Shown here one piece after another: positions 53,372 to 63,309 of a stretch of DNA of 64,000 bases. The notes below the pieces were generated by a model that ran no database searches, had not been told where the DNA came from, and saw only the letters and a list, made by a program, of their open reading frames with translations. Positions within the stretch are counted from its first letter, which is position 1. Every line of letters begins with the position of its first letter. The DNA is from Symbiodinium natans (taxonomy: Eukaryota > Sar > Dinophyceae > Suessiales > Symbiodiniaceae), in the NCBI GenBank assembly GCA_905221605.1, contig CAJNDS010002168.1, positions 1,013,347 through 1,077,346 of the forward strand, given 5' to 3'. A program made the position numbers and the translations under genes.

Positions 53372-54000
53372 ACCCTCAACCCTAAACCCTAAACCCTAAT
53401 TTTCACTCCCGGAGCCCTGCAAGACGAGGACACGCAACGTTTTCAGCTGGCGGACCCCGGGCTCTTCAAGCCTGTGTGGGCCTGCCCCCTCCTCATATGA
53501 GGGATTTCCGGAAAAAATTTGTGGTACGCTTTTTTTTTGGGGGGGGTTCCAATCATAAGGATTCAATTACTTTGGGGGGCATATTCAGGGTACCCCTATC
53601 TACATTGGAGTTTATGCAAGGTTTTATTCCATGCAGTTTTGGGCTCGAGAGGCTCCGGGGGTGCGGGAGTTCGAGGATCGGTTGCCCGGTGCCACAAAGC
53701 CCTCCGAGTCCCCAGTGGTCTTAGTGGTCTTAGTGGTTTAGGGTTTAGGGTTTAGGGTTTCGGGTTTAGGGTTTAGGGTTTAGGGTTTAGGGGAAGCAGG
53801 GTTGGTTATGGGGATCCCACAAGGGTGCCGTCTTCTGTATATAGGACTACTTGGAGAGCCCACTTATAAGCCCCTTAAGTGCCCCAATATGGCTATAAGT
53901 ACAGCTACCAAGTACAGTTTCAACTTGGGTAGTAGGTACCATGAACCTCCAAGGTTAAGCTTCCGAGATCTACCCTGAAGCATGTGGCTGAGGCCGCGAG

Positions 54001-54062
54001 AGGCCCGAGGTCACACGCCAGGCACTTCTGGCGATGCTACCCAGAGAGGAGGCCCCCGAGCT
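54001..54062 (+). CDS. Candidate internal exon, unidentified
   Basis: After GCCGCGAG the frame reads RPEVTRQALLAMLPREEAPE, with a GC donor. Immediately followed by a family C element. Confidence 0.35.
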
Positions 54063-54071
54063 GCAGCATCC

Positions 54072-54150
54072 GAATATAGGGGTCGGAAGAATTACTACGA
54101 ATATTGCCCTTAGGGTCCCTTTAACGCTATTCTAATTATTCAGGCCCCTA
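54072..54150. mobile_element. MITE-like element, family C, copy 2
   Basis: AATATAGGGGTCGGAAGAATTA at the left and CTAATTATTCAGGCCCCTATA at the right, an imperfect inverted repeat. The interior GCCCTTAGGGTCCCTTTAACG matches copy 1. Confidence 0.7.
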
Positions 54151-54713
54151 TAGTACCTGAGTTCTCATGATCAGTTCTCTGCTGTTGATGCCCTTGTTTC
54201 TTTTTTCACCCGCTGTTTGGGGGGGTCGTCTTGTAATAGGGGCCCCTAGAAGAGACCATACGTGTTTGGGACTTGGGCTGGGCTATGGGAACTTTTGATT
54301 CGTGAGGTGAACTTCTGCAACTGATGCCGCTGCCCCCCCCCCCCCCCAAAAGCTGTAAACGGCCGGGGTTCGGAGGGATCTCTACATGTATGAGCCCTAC
54401 ACTACTAAGTACAAGTAGAATAAATGAGCAGTAGCTGCCAAGCTGAAGCTGGTCGTTCATTTTGCCTTCTGGTGAATGGCAAGGCGGACAGTGAACTAAA
54501 CCCTAAACCTCATCCCTAAACCCTAAACCCTAAGCCCTAAACCCTAAACCCTAAACCCTAAACCCTAAACCCTAAACCCTAAATCCTAATCCCTAAACCC
54601 TAAACCCTAAACCCTAAACCCTAAACCCTAAGCCCTAAACCCTAAACCCTAAGCCCTAAGCCCTAAACCCTGAACCCTCTTCGGGGACGGTTGCCAAACC
54701 CGACGCCCTAAAC

Positions 54714-54806
54714 TTGGGGATGTTCCCCCCTTCTACGAACAGCCCTTCACAGGGATTCTAATCGGGGGGGATTAGAATCCTTATTACGGGCTGTCGGTAT
54801 AAGGGG
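54714..54806. mobile_element. MITE-like element, family A, copy 9
   Basis: TTGGGGATGTTCCCCCC at the left and GGGCTGTCGGTATAAGGGGG at the right inner arm. The right terminus is replaced by TACGATACC. Confidence 0.75.
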
Positions 54807-54956
54807 GTACGATACCCCCGTCATGTTGCTGGACACTGAACTCTGCACCCCCCTCCCCTAGACCCTAAACCCTTAAACCCTGGAGGGTTTAGGGTTTAGG
54901 GTTTAGGGTTTAGGGTTTAGTGTTTAGGTCCCTCCCCCAAAATGTTGCATCCTGAG

Positions 54957-55035
54957 TGTTCGGAGCATTTGGGAGGCCCTGGGCGGTGCATCCCCGCCCC
55001 GAGCTGAGTGGGTTGCTGCCCCCAAACATCCCTAA
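54957..55035 (+). CDS. Candidate terminal exon, unidentified
   Basis: After ATCCTGAG the frame reads VRSIWEALGGASPPRAEWVA and APKHP, with a TAA at 55033-55035 at the edge of a CCCTAAA array. Confidence 0.4.
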
Positions 55036-55069
55036 ACCCTAAACCCTGAACGCTAAACCCCCCTCTGAG

Positions 55070-55296
55070 GAGTTTTGCGCCTAGAAAAAGTCCGCAACAC
55101 CCAACAAAACAGCCATGACTTAGAAGAACCTCGGCGTGCCCCCTCCGCCTCCCCCTCCGCCCCTCCCGAGAGAGAGAAGAGAAGGCGTCAGCAGAATTGG
55201 TGTCGCGTGGCTTTTGTCTGTCGAAAGCTGCGTGCCCTGAATATGTCCCCTTGCCTCCTTTTAACTATTGTTTCCTTAAGAACCCCAAAAGAATAA
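55070..55296 (+). CDS. Candidate exon, basic and Pro/Ser-rich
   Basis: After CCTCTGAG the frame is open for 75 codons: VLRLEKVRNTQQNSHDLEEP, then a PSASPSAPP linker and REKRRRQQNWCR. The 3' border is unclear. Unidentified. Confidence 0.35.
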
Positions 55297-55568
55297 AGGG
55301 TCACAATCCCTATATTGCCCTTATATAAGGAAGAACATTTTTTGTTTTTTGATGGGGTTCTGAAGCAATCAGTAGTTAAGGGCCGTAGCTACCCTGAGAG
55401 TCCGCTGTTTCTGAGATACGGACGGCCGACATCTCACAGAGACTCAGGAGTGCACGCAACAGGCGGCAGGGACGCCCACCCCCAAGCCCCAAGCCCCAAG
55501 CCCCAAGCCCCAAACCCAAAACCCTAAACCCCAAACCCTAAACCCTAAACCCTAAATCACACCCCAAG

Positions 55569-57896
55569 GTTGGAGATCGGTGCACTCTCCGCCCTTGGCC
55601 AGCTCGCACGGCGCAGCGAAGAGCAGGCGAGGGTGAGGGTGTTGCAGTGACCCCTGAAAGGTTTAAGGCACCCTTTAAACCCTTGTTACGTCGGGTTTAG
55701 GGTTTAGGGTTTAGGGTTTGGGGTTTAGGGTTTAGGCTTTAGGGCTTTAGGGCTTTGGGGCTTTGGGGCCTTTTAGGGGATCCCTTTTAGGGGGCCTTGT
55801 TTGGGGGCCTCTTAGGGTCGTTTAGGGCCTTTAGGGGCTTTTAGGGCCTTTGAAAACCTTTAGGGTGAGGGCCATCCTGCTGCTTTTTTGCAGGGGTTTG
55901 CCCCATCTCTGAGCCCTCAACTCTCAACCCTAAACTCAGCCCTAAACCCCTGAAGCCCAAACCCCCTAGCTCAAAAACCTGCAGCCTTAAAAACCCTGAG
56001 CCCCAAACACCTAAGCCTTAAAACCTAAGCCTTTCACCCTACTCCCGAAACCCAAACCCCTAAATCCTAACCCTTAAACTCTAACCCACCCCCTCAACGA
56101 GACACCACGAGACGTTTTGATCAGGCGCGCCTGATCGCACGATCGCCCGCGCTGCAGCAAAGCCACCGGGATGGCAACATCTCGAACTCGGAGCAATCAA
56201 CCGAAGAAATACTTAAACATACCCCTTGGGCATACCCCTTGCAAGAAATGAAGGGGTATGGTAAAGTCCTTTTGTTATATTCTCCTTCTTAGTCTCGCAG
56301 AGTTTAGGGGGTGGGGCTTAGGGGATTTTTGGGATTCTTTGTTTAGATTTTTGGGATTCTTGGCATTTTTTTGTTGGGTTTTTGGGATTCTTGGGATTTG
56401 TTTGGATTTGTTTGGGTTTTTTGGATTTTTGGGGTTCCTGGGTTTTTTTTTGGATTTTTGGGCTCTTGGGTTTTTGGGTGTGATTTTTGAGATTTTGGGA
56501 TTTCAAGGATTTTTGGGATTTTGGTTCGGGTGTGGTTCAAGGAGGCTCAGGGTTTTTGGGGAAAACCCTCCCAAGCCCTAAGCCCTAAGCAGTTTAGGCT
56601 TCTCATCCCAACAGGCTTCAAGACGCCATATGGGTAGTTCTCTAAATTAGGGTCTTTTTTGGGGGGGTCCTTGTTATAAGGTGCCGCGGACCCAAACAGG
56701 GACCCCTAAGTTGCATATACGCTCAAACCCTGCAACCCCAAGTCGTGAGCCCTAAACTCTCAAGCGTTTTGATGCCCGAAAAGCCTCCACACCCAACACC
56801 CTACTACCCCAAAAGCCTGCCGGTTCGGCCAACAAGAGGCCCGAACTCCGAACCTCAGTGAGTGCTTGAGAGGTTTAAAAATCCTTGACCGCTGTGCTTG
56901 CGACGAGGTGCGAGGGTTCGGGGTTAATAGGGCTTCTGGGGTTCATAGGCTTTATAGGTCTCTTCGGGTTTGTGGGTATTTTGTAGGGCTCATAGGGCTT
57001 ATAGGGCTTAAAGGATTCTTAGGGTTAGGGTTTAAGTGGGTGTTTAACCCCTAACCCCTAACCCCTAGCCCCTAAACCCTAAACCCTAAACCCTAAATCC
57101 TAGACCCTATACCCTAAACCCTAAACCCTCAATCCCAAACCCTAAAGGATCTTGGAGGCCAAAGCTTGATACGCCAAGTCCCTAAGCCCCTGAGAAGTTG
57201 CAGCCCGAGGAAACATGATTGGCGGTTTTATCTAGAGTGTAGGCCCTTTCTAAATGTAACTAGGACAGTAAACCCTAAACCCTAAACACCCTAAGCCCGA
57301 AATTTGACTAGTACAGAATGTTCCTCGGAGTTTGGCATGATTGGGGTTTCGAGCTTAGGGCCCTTTCTGGGTTTCTAGTAGAGTCTTTTCCTCATAGTTC
57401 GGGCTACCAAGAAGGGCTTGGAATTGAGATCAGGCTCACCCAAATATGGGCTCTTCAGAACTGAGTCTATCACGTAAGACACTTGGTAAAGGCACACCGC
57501 TGGGGTTGATTACATGCAGCGGCTTGCCGCGAAGCACCCCTGAATACCATGGCCTCCCAACCCACAAGGCATTGAGTTGTGAGTCCGTAGATATCCCTGA
57601 GACCCAGCCCCAACCCCGTCAAGGAGTGACTAGACCCTTCATGCCGACGGTAGGTTTAAACATGGGGCTTTTGAGTTTGGTTTTGGGGTTGAGGGTTTAT
57701 AAAACCCTAAACCCTAAACCCTAAACCCTAAACCCTAAACCCTAAACCCTAAACCCAAACGTTAAACTACTCTAAACTAAAGCAAAGTTTATGATTGCAA
57801 GGATGACCCTGTGAGGAGAAGGTCGTGGATGTGTTGCAGTTTCTGCAGCGCGTCCGAAGGTTCGTGCCGGAGGAGGCCAGCAGACCACAACGCTAA
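55569..57896 (+). CDS. Armadillo/HEAT-like gene fragment in four exons
   Basis: Four phase-matched exons: 55569-55626 (after CCCCAAG, GC donor; LEIGALSALGQLARRSEEQ), 56125-56192 (after GATCAG, GC donor; ARLIARSPALQQSHRDGNIS), 56859-56907 (after ACCTCAG, GT donor; ECLRGLKILDRCACDE) and 57816-57896 (after CTGTGAG; EKVVDVLQFLQRVRRFVPEE, then ASRPQR and TAA). The GALSALGQLAR and ECLRGLKIL blocks look like helices of armadillo or HEAT repeats, which stack into protein-binding solenoids. Other exons may be missing between the third and fourth and upstream. The partner and role are unknown. Introns include telomere arrays and a family B element (56640-56710). Confidence 0.5.
56320..56560. repeat. 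TTTTTGGGATT-rich degenerate repeat in intron
   Basis: About 240 bp of TTTTTGGGATTCTTGGG-type units, T/G only on one strand. The 107-codon frame through it (GFLGFLGFF) is a product of the repeat. Confidence 0.85.
57050..57760. repeat. Telomere-type arrays, cluster 11
   Basis: CCCCTAA/CCCTAAA at 57050-57147, short CCCTAAA at 57265-57300 and CCCTAAA at 57704-57760. A 92-codon plus-strand frame at 57446-57724 lies between them and is not called as a gene. Confidence 0.9.
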
Positions 57897-57918
57897 GACT
57901 GGACTCTGAGGATGTGAA

Positions 57919-58045
57919 TTGGGATGCTCCCCCCTTATACTAACAGTCCTCAATGTTTAGGGTTTAGGGTTTAGGGTTCTAGTCCCGCCCCCCCTCCCCC
58001 AGTAGAATCCCCTATTCAGGACTGTTCGTATCAAGGGGGGAACAT
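57919..58045. mobile_element. MITE-like element, family A, copy 10, split by a telomere-type insert
   Basis: Left arm TTGGGATGCTCCCCCCTTATACTAACAGTCCTCAATG-type sequence to 57955, then three TTTAGGG heptamers (57956-57976) and a C-rich stretch. The right half (CAGTAGAATCCCCTATTCAGG, ACTGTTCGTAT, GGGGGGAACAT) resumes at about 57999. The heptamers sit at the centre of the element, between its two arms. Confidence 0.85.
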
Positions 58046-58099
58046 GGGGGAGCCTGGCTTCCTGTTTGTAGGTTTAGATGTTTAGATTTCTGAGACGTT

Positions 58100-58620
58100 T
58101 CGGGTTTCGGGTTGAAGGTTTAGGGTTGAGGGTTGAGGGTTAGGGTTTAGGGTTTAGGGTTTAGGGTTTAGGGTTTAGGGTTTAGGGTTTAGGGTTTTTG
58201 GGTTTAGGGTTTAGGGGCAGCTTCTTAGGTGCCAGGAAAGCTAGCAATCTAGGAGTCGCTCTGCGACGGATTGAAGCTGCTGGAAATAACGCGCTGCCTC
58301 TTTTGCAAGGCAGAGCCCCTTAAACCACCGAACCCCGTTGCCAGGGTTCGTGTGGCCGCACTTCTGAGCCCCTCCGAAGTCGTCTAAGTAGCTTAGAAGT
58401 AGACATACTCTTGGGTTTAGGGTTTAGGGTTTAGGGTTTAGGGTTGAGAACCTCCAACAATCGGCCTTAAAACGGGCCCCCACGGTGGTTGCGCCCGCAG
58501 CGGATCGGCTCATTGCCCGTCCGCATTCAATGTGCCGTGCACATGTCAAGCATGTCTCAGCACGGCCAGGCCAGGGTTTAGGGTTTAGGGTTTAGGGTTT
58601 AGGGTTTAGGGTTTAGGGTT
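58100..58620. repeat. TTTAGGG arrays, cluster 12
   Basis: TTTAGGG at 58100-58220, 58411-58445 and 58571-58620, followed by TTTTCAGGG variants. Confidence 0.9.
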
Positions 58621-59441
58621 TTCAGGGTTTTCGGGGTTTTCAGTGTTTTCAAGGTTTGGGGACTAGAGTCCAGGGACTAGGGTCTAGGGTCTAGGGTCTC
58701 GAGGTCAGGAAGGGGTTCTACACTGAGGGTTAGGGTACTTTAGGGTAGGAAGTAGCAAAAGGTGTCCTATGACGATTTGGGGGCTTAGGGTTTAGGGAGT
58801 TCCTCCCTTAATTCAGACCTGAGCATCCCTCAACTAGAGGCCCCCCAAAAATCTCGCATGTAACAAGTGGGAGCTGGCTGTCAATGTCAATAGCTGACCC
58901 AGAATACAGACCCCCCCCCTAACTATCGTAAACCCCCGTATATACCTTGTCTAGCATCCAGCAGGGTGGCTAAACCCTAAGAGCGTGGTGACCTGGATCT
59001 TCGTGGACCGACGAGAGTTTCGGGTAAGGGGCACCTTGTAAGATTCCTTACATACCCCCCCTTTTTTTGGGGGGGGGGGGGTTCCCTAAACCCAAGCCGC
59101 ACTCTGAGAATTGCAGTTTTTGTGAAACCAACCCCTAACCCTAAACGCAAAAGGGCCCTTTGGCCCCCAAAACCCTAAACCCGAAGCCCCCCGGCAGCGC
59201 CCCGAAGCCCGGACGCCTCAACCCCGAGTGCCCCCACAATGATGTACCCGCCCCCCCACCCCCCCAAAAAATAAAAAAAATGGAGTTTAGGGTTTAGGGT
59301 TTAGGGTTTAGGGTTTAGGGTTCGTTCCTCAATCCCCAAACCCCCAAGCCCGAAAACCCCCAAGCCGCCCCAGTCACGAGAGCGTGAGGCCAGCGACGAC
59401 GTCATCGTCGTTGAGGGACGCAGTGGAAAGGAGAGCCAAAG
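58229..59441 (+). CDS. Four candidate exons of an unidentified gene
   Basis: 58229-58309 (after TTCTTAG, GC donor; ASNLGVALRRIEAAGNNALP). 58449-58569 (after GTTGAG, GC donor; 40 codons open, with PTVVAPAADRLIARPHSMC). 58982-59023 (after CCTAAG, canonical GTAAGG donor; SVVTWIFVDRREFR). 59389-59441 (after GCGTGAG, GT donor; ASDDVIVVEGRSGKESQR). The last two join in phase 0. All are on the plus strand, well bordered and helix-rich at the start. They may continue the armadillo-like theme, but I cannot assign a family. Confidence 0.5.
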
Positions 59442-59596
59442 GTTCTGACACTCGGCGGCTTTATTGGGCATTGGTTTTAGGGTGTAGGGTTTAGGGTTGA
59501 GTGTCTGCTTTATTTTGAGTCTTTCCGAAAAACACCCCCCCCCCTTTGTTATATACACCAAGATCCCAACAGGCATAGGGGGGGTGGCTGTGGGAG

Positions 59597-59885
<289 letters not shown>

Positions 59886-59889
59886 TATT

Positions 59890-60310
59890 CTCTCTCGCTC
59901 TCCTTTCCTTGCATGCCGTTTGTTTTGTTTTTCGGATTTCACATGAATGGTCTGGCTGCAACGAAGGCAGTTGATACAGGTTTTAAAAGGCTCAATGGCG
60001 AACCCAGGGATCCATAAGCACTAGGAAAAACCCTCACAGCGGTCACTGCACCCTTTGTGGCTTGTTCAACACTGCCTTTCTTTCATGAGACTCATGAACC
60101 GCTCTACAAGCTTTTGCTATGAACAGGCTCTTGGGGAAGGAAAGGGCGCAAGACTGCACAGGACCCCGCATAAAAAAAGCCAAAGGGACCCTGCTGTTCT
60201 GTTAATGCCCTCTGATGGCAGGGAACCCCACCCTCGGCATACCCCAAGATAGTACAAAAGATTTGGGGGATAGAAGCCAAGGCAATCACCTCTCTAGCAC
60301 CCTTTAGAAC
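59890..60310. other. No gene recognised
   Basis: A 65-codon frame (60055-60252, +) and a 61-codon frame on the other strand conflict, and neither has family features. Confidence 0.4.
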
Positions 60311-60316
60311 GATAGC

Positions 60317-60411
60317 TTGGGATGTTCCCCCTTATACTAGCATCCTCAATGGAAGTCATCGTACTCCTACTGTAATCCCTACCAAGCACTGTCAGTATGA
60401 GGGGGGCACAT
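60317..60411. mobile_element. MITE-like element, family A, copy 11
   Basis: TTGGGATGTTCCCCC at the left and CACTGTCAGTATGAGGGGGG at the right inner arm. The outer right end is degenerate (CACATACGAA). Confidence 0.8.
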
Positions 60412-60553
60412 ACGAATCACTTCCCGTCAAAGCCTCTGAAATGCTGGAGTTTTTGTGTGTGTTTTTTTCTCGACCGGTGCGCACTGCGTTCAGGCCTGGT
60501 GAGCCATGAGATTCCGTCCGATCTGCATCCCCTGTTGACGCTGAGACGAAGTT

Positions 60554-60660
60554 GAGTTTAGGGTTTACGGTTTAGGGCTCAACGAAGTTGAGTTTAGGGT
60601 TTAGGGTTTCGGGTTTAGGGTTTAGGCTTGAGGGTTCAGGGTTTAGGGTTGAGGGTTTAG
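60554..60660 (+). repeat. TTTAGGG-type array with direct repeat
   Basis: ACGAAGTTGAGTTTAGGGTTTA occurs twice (60548 and 60581), followed by TTTAGGG, TTTCGGG and TTGAGGG variants. Confidence 0.9.
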
Positions 60661-60980
60661 CGGGGCGGTGACCTACTCGGGTATGACATGTGCGTAAGTT
60701 GCTGTCAAACCTGACAACGAAGACTTTGCGCGGAGGTCAACGATGACTTTTCACTCGAGGCCTAGGTCCAGCTGCGAGAACCCCAGCCCTAAACCCTGAA
60801 CCCTAAACCTTAGGGATACTTGGGAATGCTGTTTTTTACTTTTTGGGCACGCAAGAAAGTCCGAAGAAACAGCTAGGATTTCTATTTTCTTGCTAGGGTT
60901 CCAAATTCAGTATGGAAACCTTGAGCCGAGGAGCAAGCCCTTTACGGAGGAGCAGCGGACACAGATTTTCAGCAAGGCAG
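60661..60980 (+). CDS. Candidate exons, unidentified (one very well bordered)
   Basis: 60897-60976 is among the best exon candidates: acceptor ATTTCTATTTTCTTGCTAG, GC donor, frame FQIQYGNLEPRSKPFTEEQR then TQIFSK. A small exon at about 60661-60700 ends in a canonical GTAAGT. A later frame starting ATGACACGTCACTTGG at 61085 (HLEALQGRYLRGVASAAAGF) may follow. The IFSK region loosely recalls p25-alpha/TPPP proteins, but that is not enough to name it. Confidence 0.45.
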
Positions 60981-61204
60981 GGCGAAGTTTCACGTTCATG
61001 GGTTTCCCCATTACCCCTCTTCTCAGGTTATTTAAGGGGGGAACCTAGGGGGGGTAGTATAGAAGGGGGGTAGTAGGGGAACCCATGACACGTCACTTGG
61101 AAGCTCTTCAGGGTCGCTACCTGAGAGGCGTGGCGTCTGCAGCTGCTGGATTCAAACCCCCGCGATGCCCCAAATCCCTAAGCCCTCAACCCAAAAGGCC
61201 CCTC

Positions 61205-61570
61205 AGCCCGAAACCCAAAAGAACCCTAAACCCAAAAGAACCCTAAACCCTAAACCCTAAACCCTAAACCCTAAACCCTAAACCCTAAACCCTAAACCCT
61301 AAACCCTAAACCCTAAACCCTAAACCCTAAACCCTAAACCCTAAACCCTAAACCCTAAACCCTAAACCCTAAACCCTAACCCCTAAACCCTAAACCCTAA
61401 ACCTAAACCCCTAAAGCCGCCTAAACCCTAAACCCTAAACCCTAAACCCTAAACCCTAGACCCTAAACCCTAAACCCTAAACCCTAAACCCTAGACCCTA
61501 GACCCTAAACCCTAACCCTAAACCCTAAACCCTAAACCCTAAACCCTAAACCCTAAACCCTAAACCCTTT
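61205..61570 (-). repeat. Longest CCCTAAA array region
   Basis: About 360 bp of CCCTAAA with a few defects (CCCCTAAA near 61380, CCGCCTAAA near 61418, CCCTAGA near 61455 and 61495). One of the two longest arrays in the window. Confidence 0.97.
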
Positions 61571-61583
61571 GCCCCTCCACCAG

Positions 61584-61680
61584 TCGCGCGCCAGGTCGGC
61601 GTGTACAGCGCGAAGCACGCCCAGCCGCCTGCGCGACCCAAGGCTGCCCAGGGAGAGTACCTCATACCCCCCGATATATA
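61584..61680 (+). CDS. Candidate exon, unidentified
   Basis: After TTGCCCCTCCACCAG the frame reads ARQVGVYSAKHAQPPARPKA, open to a TAA at 61679. Directly follows the long CCCTAAA array. Confidence 0.35.
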
Positions 61681-61874
61681 ACCTTTAAGGGATTATATTC
61701 CCCTCTATATACCCTTTAAAGGAGTATATCCCCCTTTAAGGGATTATATCCCCCTCTATATACCCTTTAAGGGATTATGTCCCCCTCTATATACCCTTTA
61801 AGGGATTATATTCCCCTCTATATACCCTTTAAGGGATTAAATCCCCCCTATATATACCCTTTAAGGGATTGTAT
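61670..61874. repeat. 31-bp tandem repeat with CCCTTTAAGGG palindromes
   Basis: About seven units of CCCTTTAAGGGATTATATCC plus CCCTCTATATA. Each unit carries an internal near-palindrome, so the array can form many small hairpins. Confidence 0.95.
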
Positions 61875-62040
61875 CAGGGACTCGTACCTGATTCCCTCAT
61901 TCCCTGCCAAGAACCAGTAAGTTGGACCGTTAGGAAGCATGAGAGGCTTAGAAGGTTGTGAGGGCTTTTTGAAAGTTTAGGGTTTCGGGTCCCCAAGCCC
62001 CAAGCTTATAAGCCCTAAGCCCTCAACCCTGAGCCCGCCA

Positions 62041-62052
62041 AAGCCCTAAACC

Positions 62053-62084
<32 letters not shown>

Positions 62085-62680
62085 ACCCTAAACCCTAAAC
62101 CCTAAACCTTAAACCCTAAACCTCCCTGTAGCCACTCGCACCCTCTCTCTGCTGCCCTCTGCAAATTCCCGTCTTGCCGCATGAGGATTGATTGGATGCG
62201 TGATCCGCTTTGTTTGAGGCCTCGAACAAGACATTACGTTCCATTGTCCAACCGCTTTCAAGCGCACTGGACTTGCATCAGTACCAATTGGTATCCTTCT
62301 GATCTTATTGCTATATTCATGTGAGGGCTGGCTACCTAATCCTAAACCCTAAACCCTAAACCCTAAACATTAAACCCTAAACCCTAAACCCTAAGCCCTA
62401 AGCCTTAAGCCCCCAAAAGCACGAAGCCAAAGCCAAAGCCCATGCAGGCTTTGGTCGTCTTCGGCCCTCCCTCCGTCGGCAAGTCCACTCTGAGCATGGA
62501 GGTGTCCTGAACGTCAGCGCCAAGATGCAATGGTTTAGGGTTTAGGGTTTAAGGGTTTAGGGTTTAGGGTTCGCAACAGTTTTTTTCAGTCGGAACAGTG
62601 AGTCCAGTCCTCACCAGGTCTACCCATGATCAGATGTAGACAAATAGCCCTAAACCCTAAACCCTAAACCCTAAGCCCGC
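62041..62680. repeat. Telomere-type arrays, cluster 13
   Basis: CCCTCAA then CCCTAAA at 62041-62125, CCCTAAA at 62338-62410, TTTAGGG at 62532-62570, short CCCTAAA at 62647-62677. Confidence 0.9.
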
Positions 62681-63307
62681 GTCTTTTGTCTCCTGCGCGC
62701 CGTCTTGTCCCCCGGAGGTCGCCAAGCGCATTTTTGATACACCTGGCAATGTTGTCTGCACGGGGGCCCAGCACGAGGATGATGATGATTTAGGGTTCAG
62801 GGTTTTGGGATGCTAGGGGCAAATAGGGGTGGTTAGTATAGGAATGGTTCTGATTCTTTTGTTCTGTGTCATTGCAGGGAGGGGATTCAACCCTACGCTA
62901 TTTCCACGTCTGCCAGGTGTTGATGGCAACGACGTACGAGATGCTCATGAGGGATTCCAAAAGGTGCGCCCAGGGTCTCCATGAACAGAAATCGCGGTGG
63001 CAAGTTTCCATGACTCTTTAACGGCAGAAGTTGTGCGTATGGAGAAAGCCAGGGGTGGGTCTCTGGAGCACGTATAGCCAACCCCCCCCTCCACCATGTC
63101 ATATTATCTTGCTCGAAGCTGAGGAACCGGCATTCCGTCAGTCATGTTCAGCGAGAGTTTTGTTCGATCGAAAACAAGTTGGGCCAGGTAGCCCAACACG
63201 GCCTGCAGCACAATCTGCTCCACACGGACGCCTGGGAAATCTTGAAGGCTCTGCGCTCTCTCTTGCTCTTCAGTGAAACGCCTGTTTCACTGAAGCAGGG
63301 CACCTGA
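62442..63307 (+). CDS. P-loop NTPase-like gene in at least three exons
   Basis: 62442-62501 begins with ATG and reads ALVVFGPPSVGKSTLSME, a beta-strand followed by a full Walker A motif (GPPSVGKST) that binds nucleotide phosphate, then a GT donor. 62878-62963 has the strongest acceptor in the window (TTCTTTTGTTCTGTGTCATTGCAG) and a GT donor, joins in phase 0, and reads STLRYFHVCQVLMATTYEML. 63119-63307 (after ATTATCTTGCTCGAAG) is open for 62 codons and includes CSIENKLGQVAQHGLQHNLL and AWEILKALRSLLLFSE, ending TGA. It is not in direct phase with the second exon, so a further exon is likely (an open segment at 62680-62790 is a candidate). The GPPxVGKS form resembles nucleotide kinases and AAA proteins; the family is not settled. 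Confidence 0.5.
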
Positions 63308-63309
63308 AG

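Larger units (their letters stand above)
53345..55760. repeat. Telomere-type arrays, cluster 10
   Basis: CCCTAAA at 53345-53400, 54495-54680 (with CCCTAAG variants), 55022-55060 and 55500-55557. TTTAGGG at 53735-53795, 54887-54930 and 55690-55760. Confidence 0.9.

Noticed and set aside
56258-56581. 107-codon hydrophobic frame (GFLGFLGFF)
   Set aside because: It derives from a TTTTTGGGATT repeat within an intron of the armadillo-like gene; the other strand is open as well.
58345-58367. Terminal exon after 58309 (GFVWPHF, stop)
   Set aside because: Phase fits, but the implied intron would be only 35 bp.
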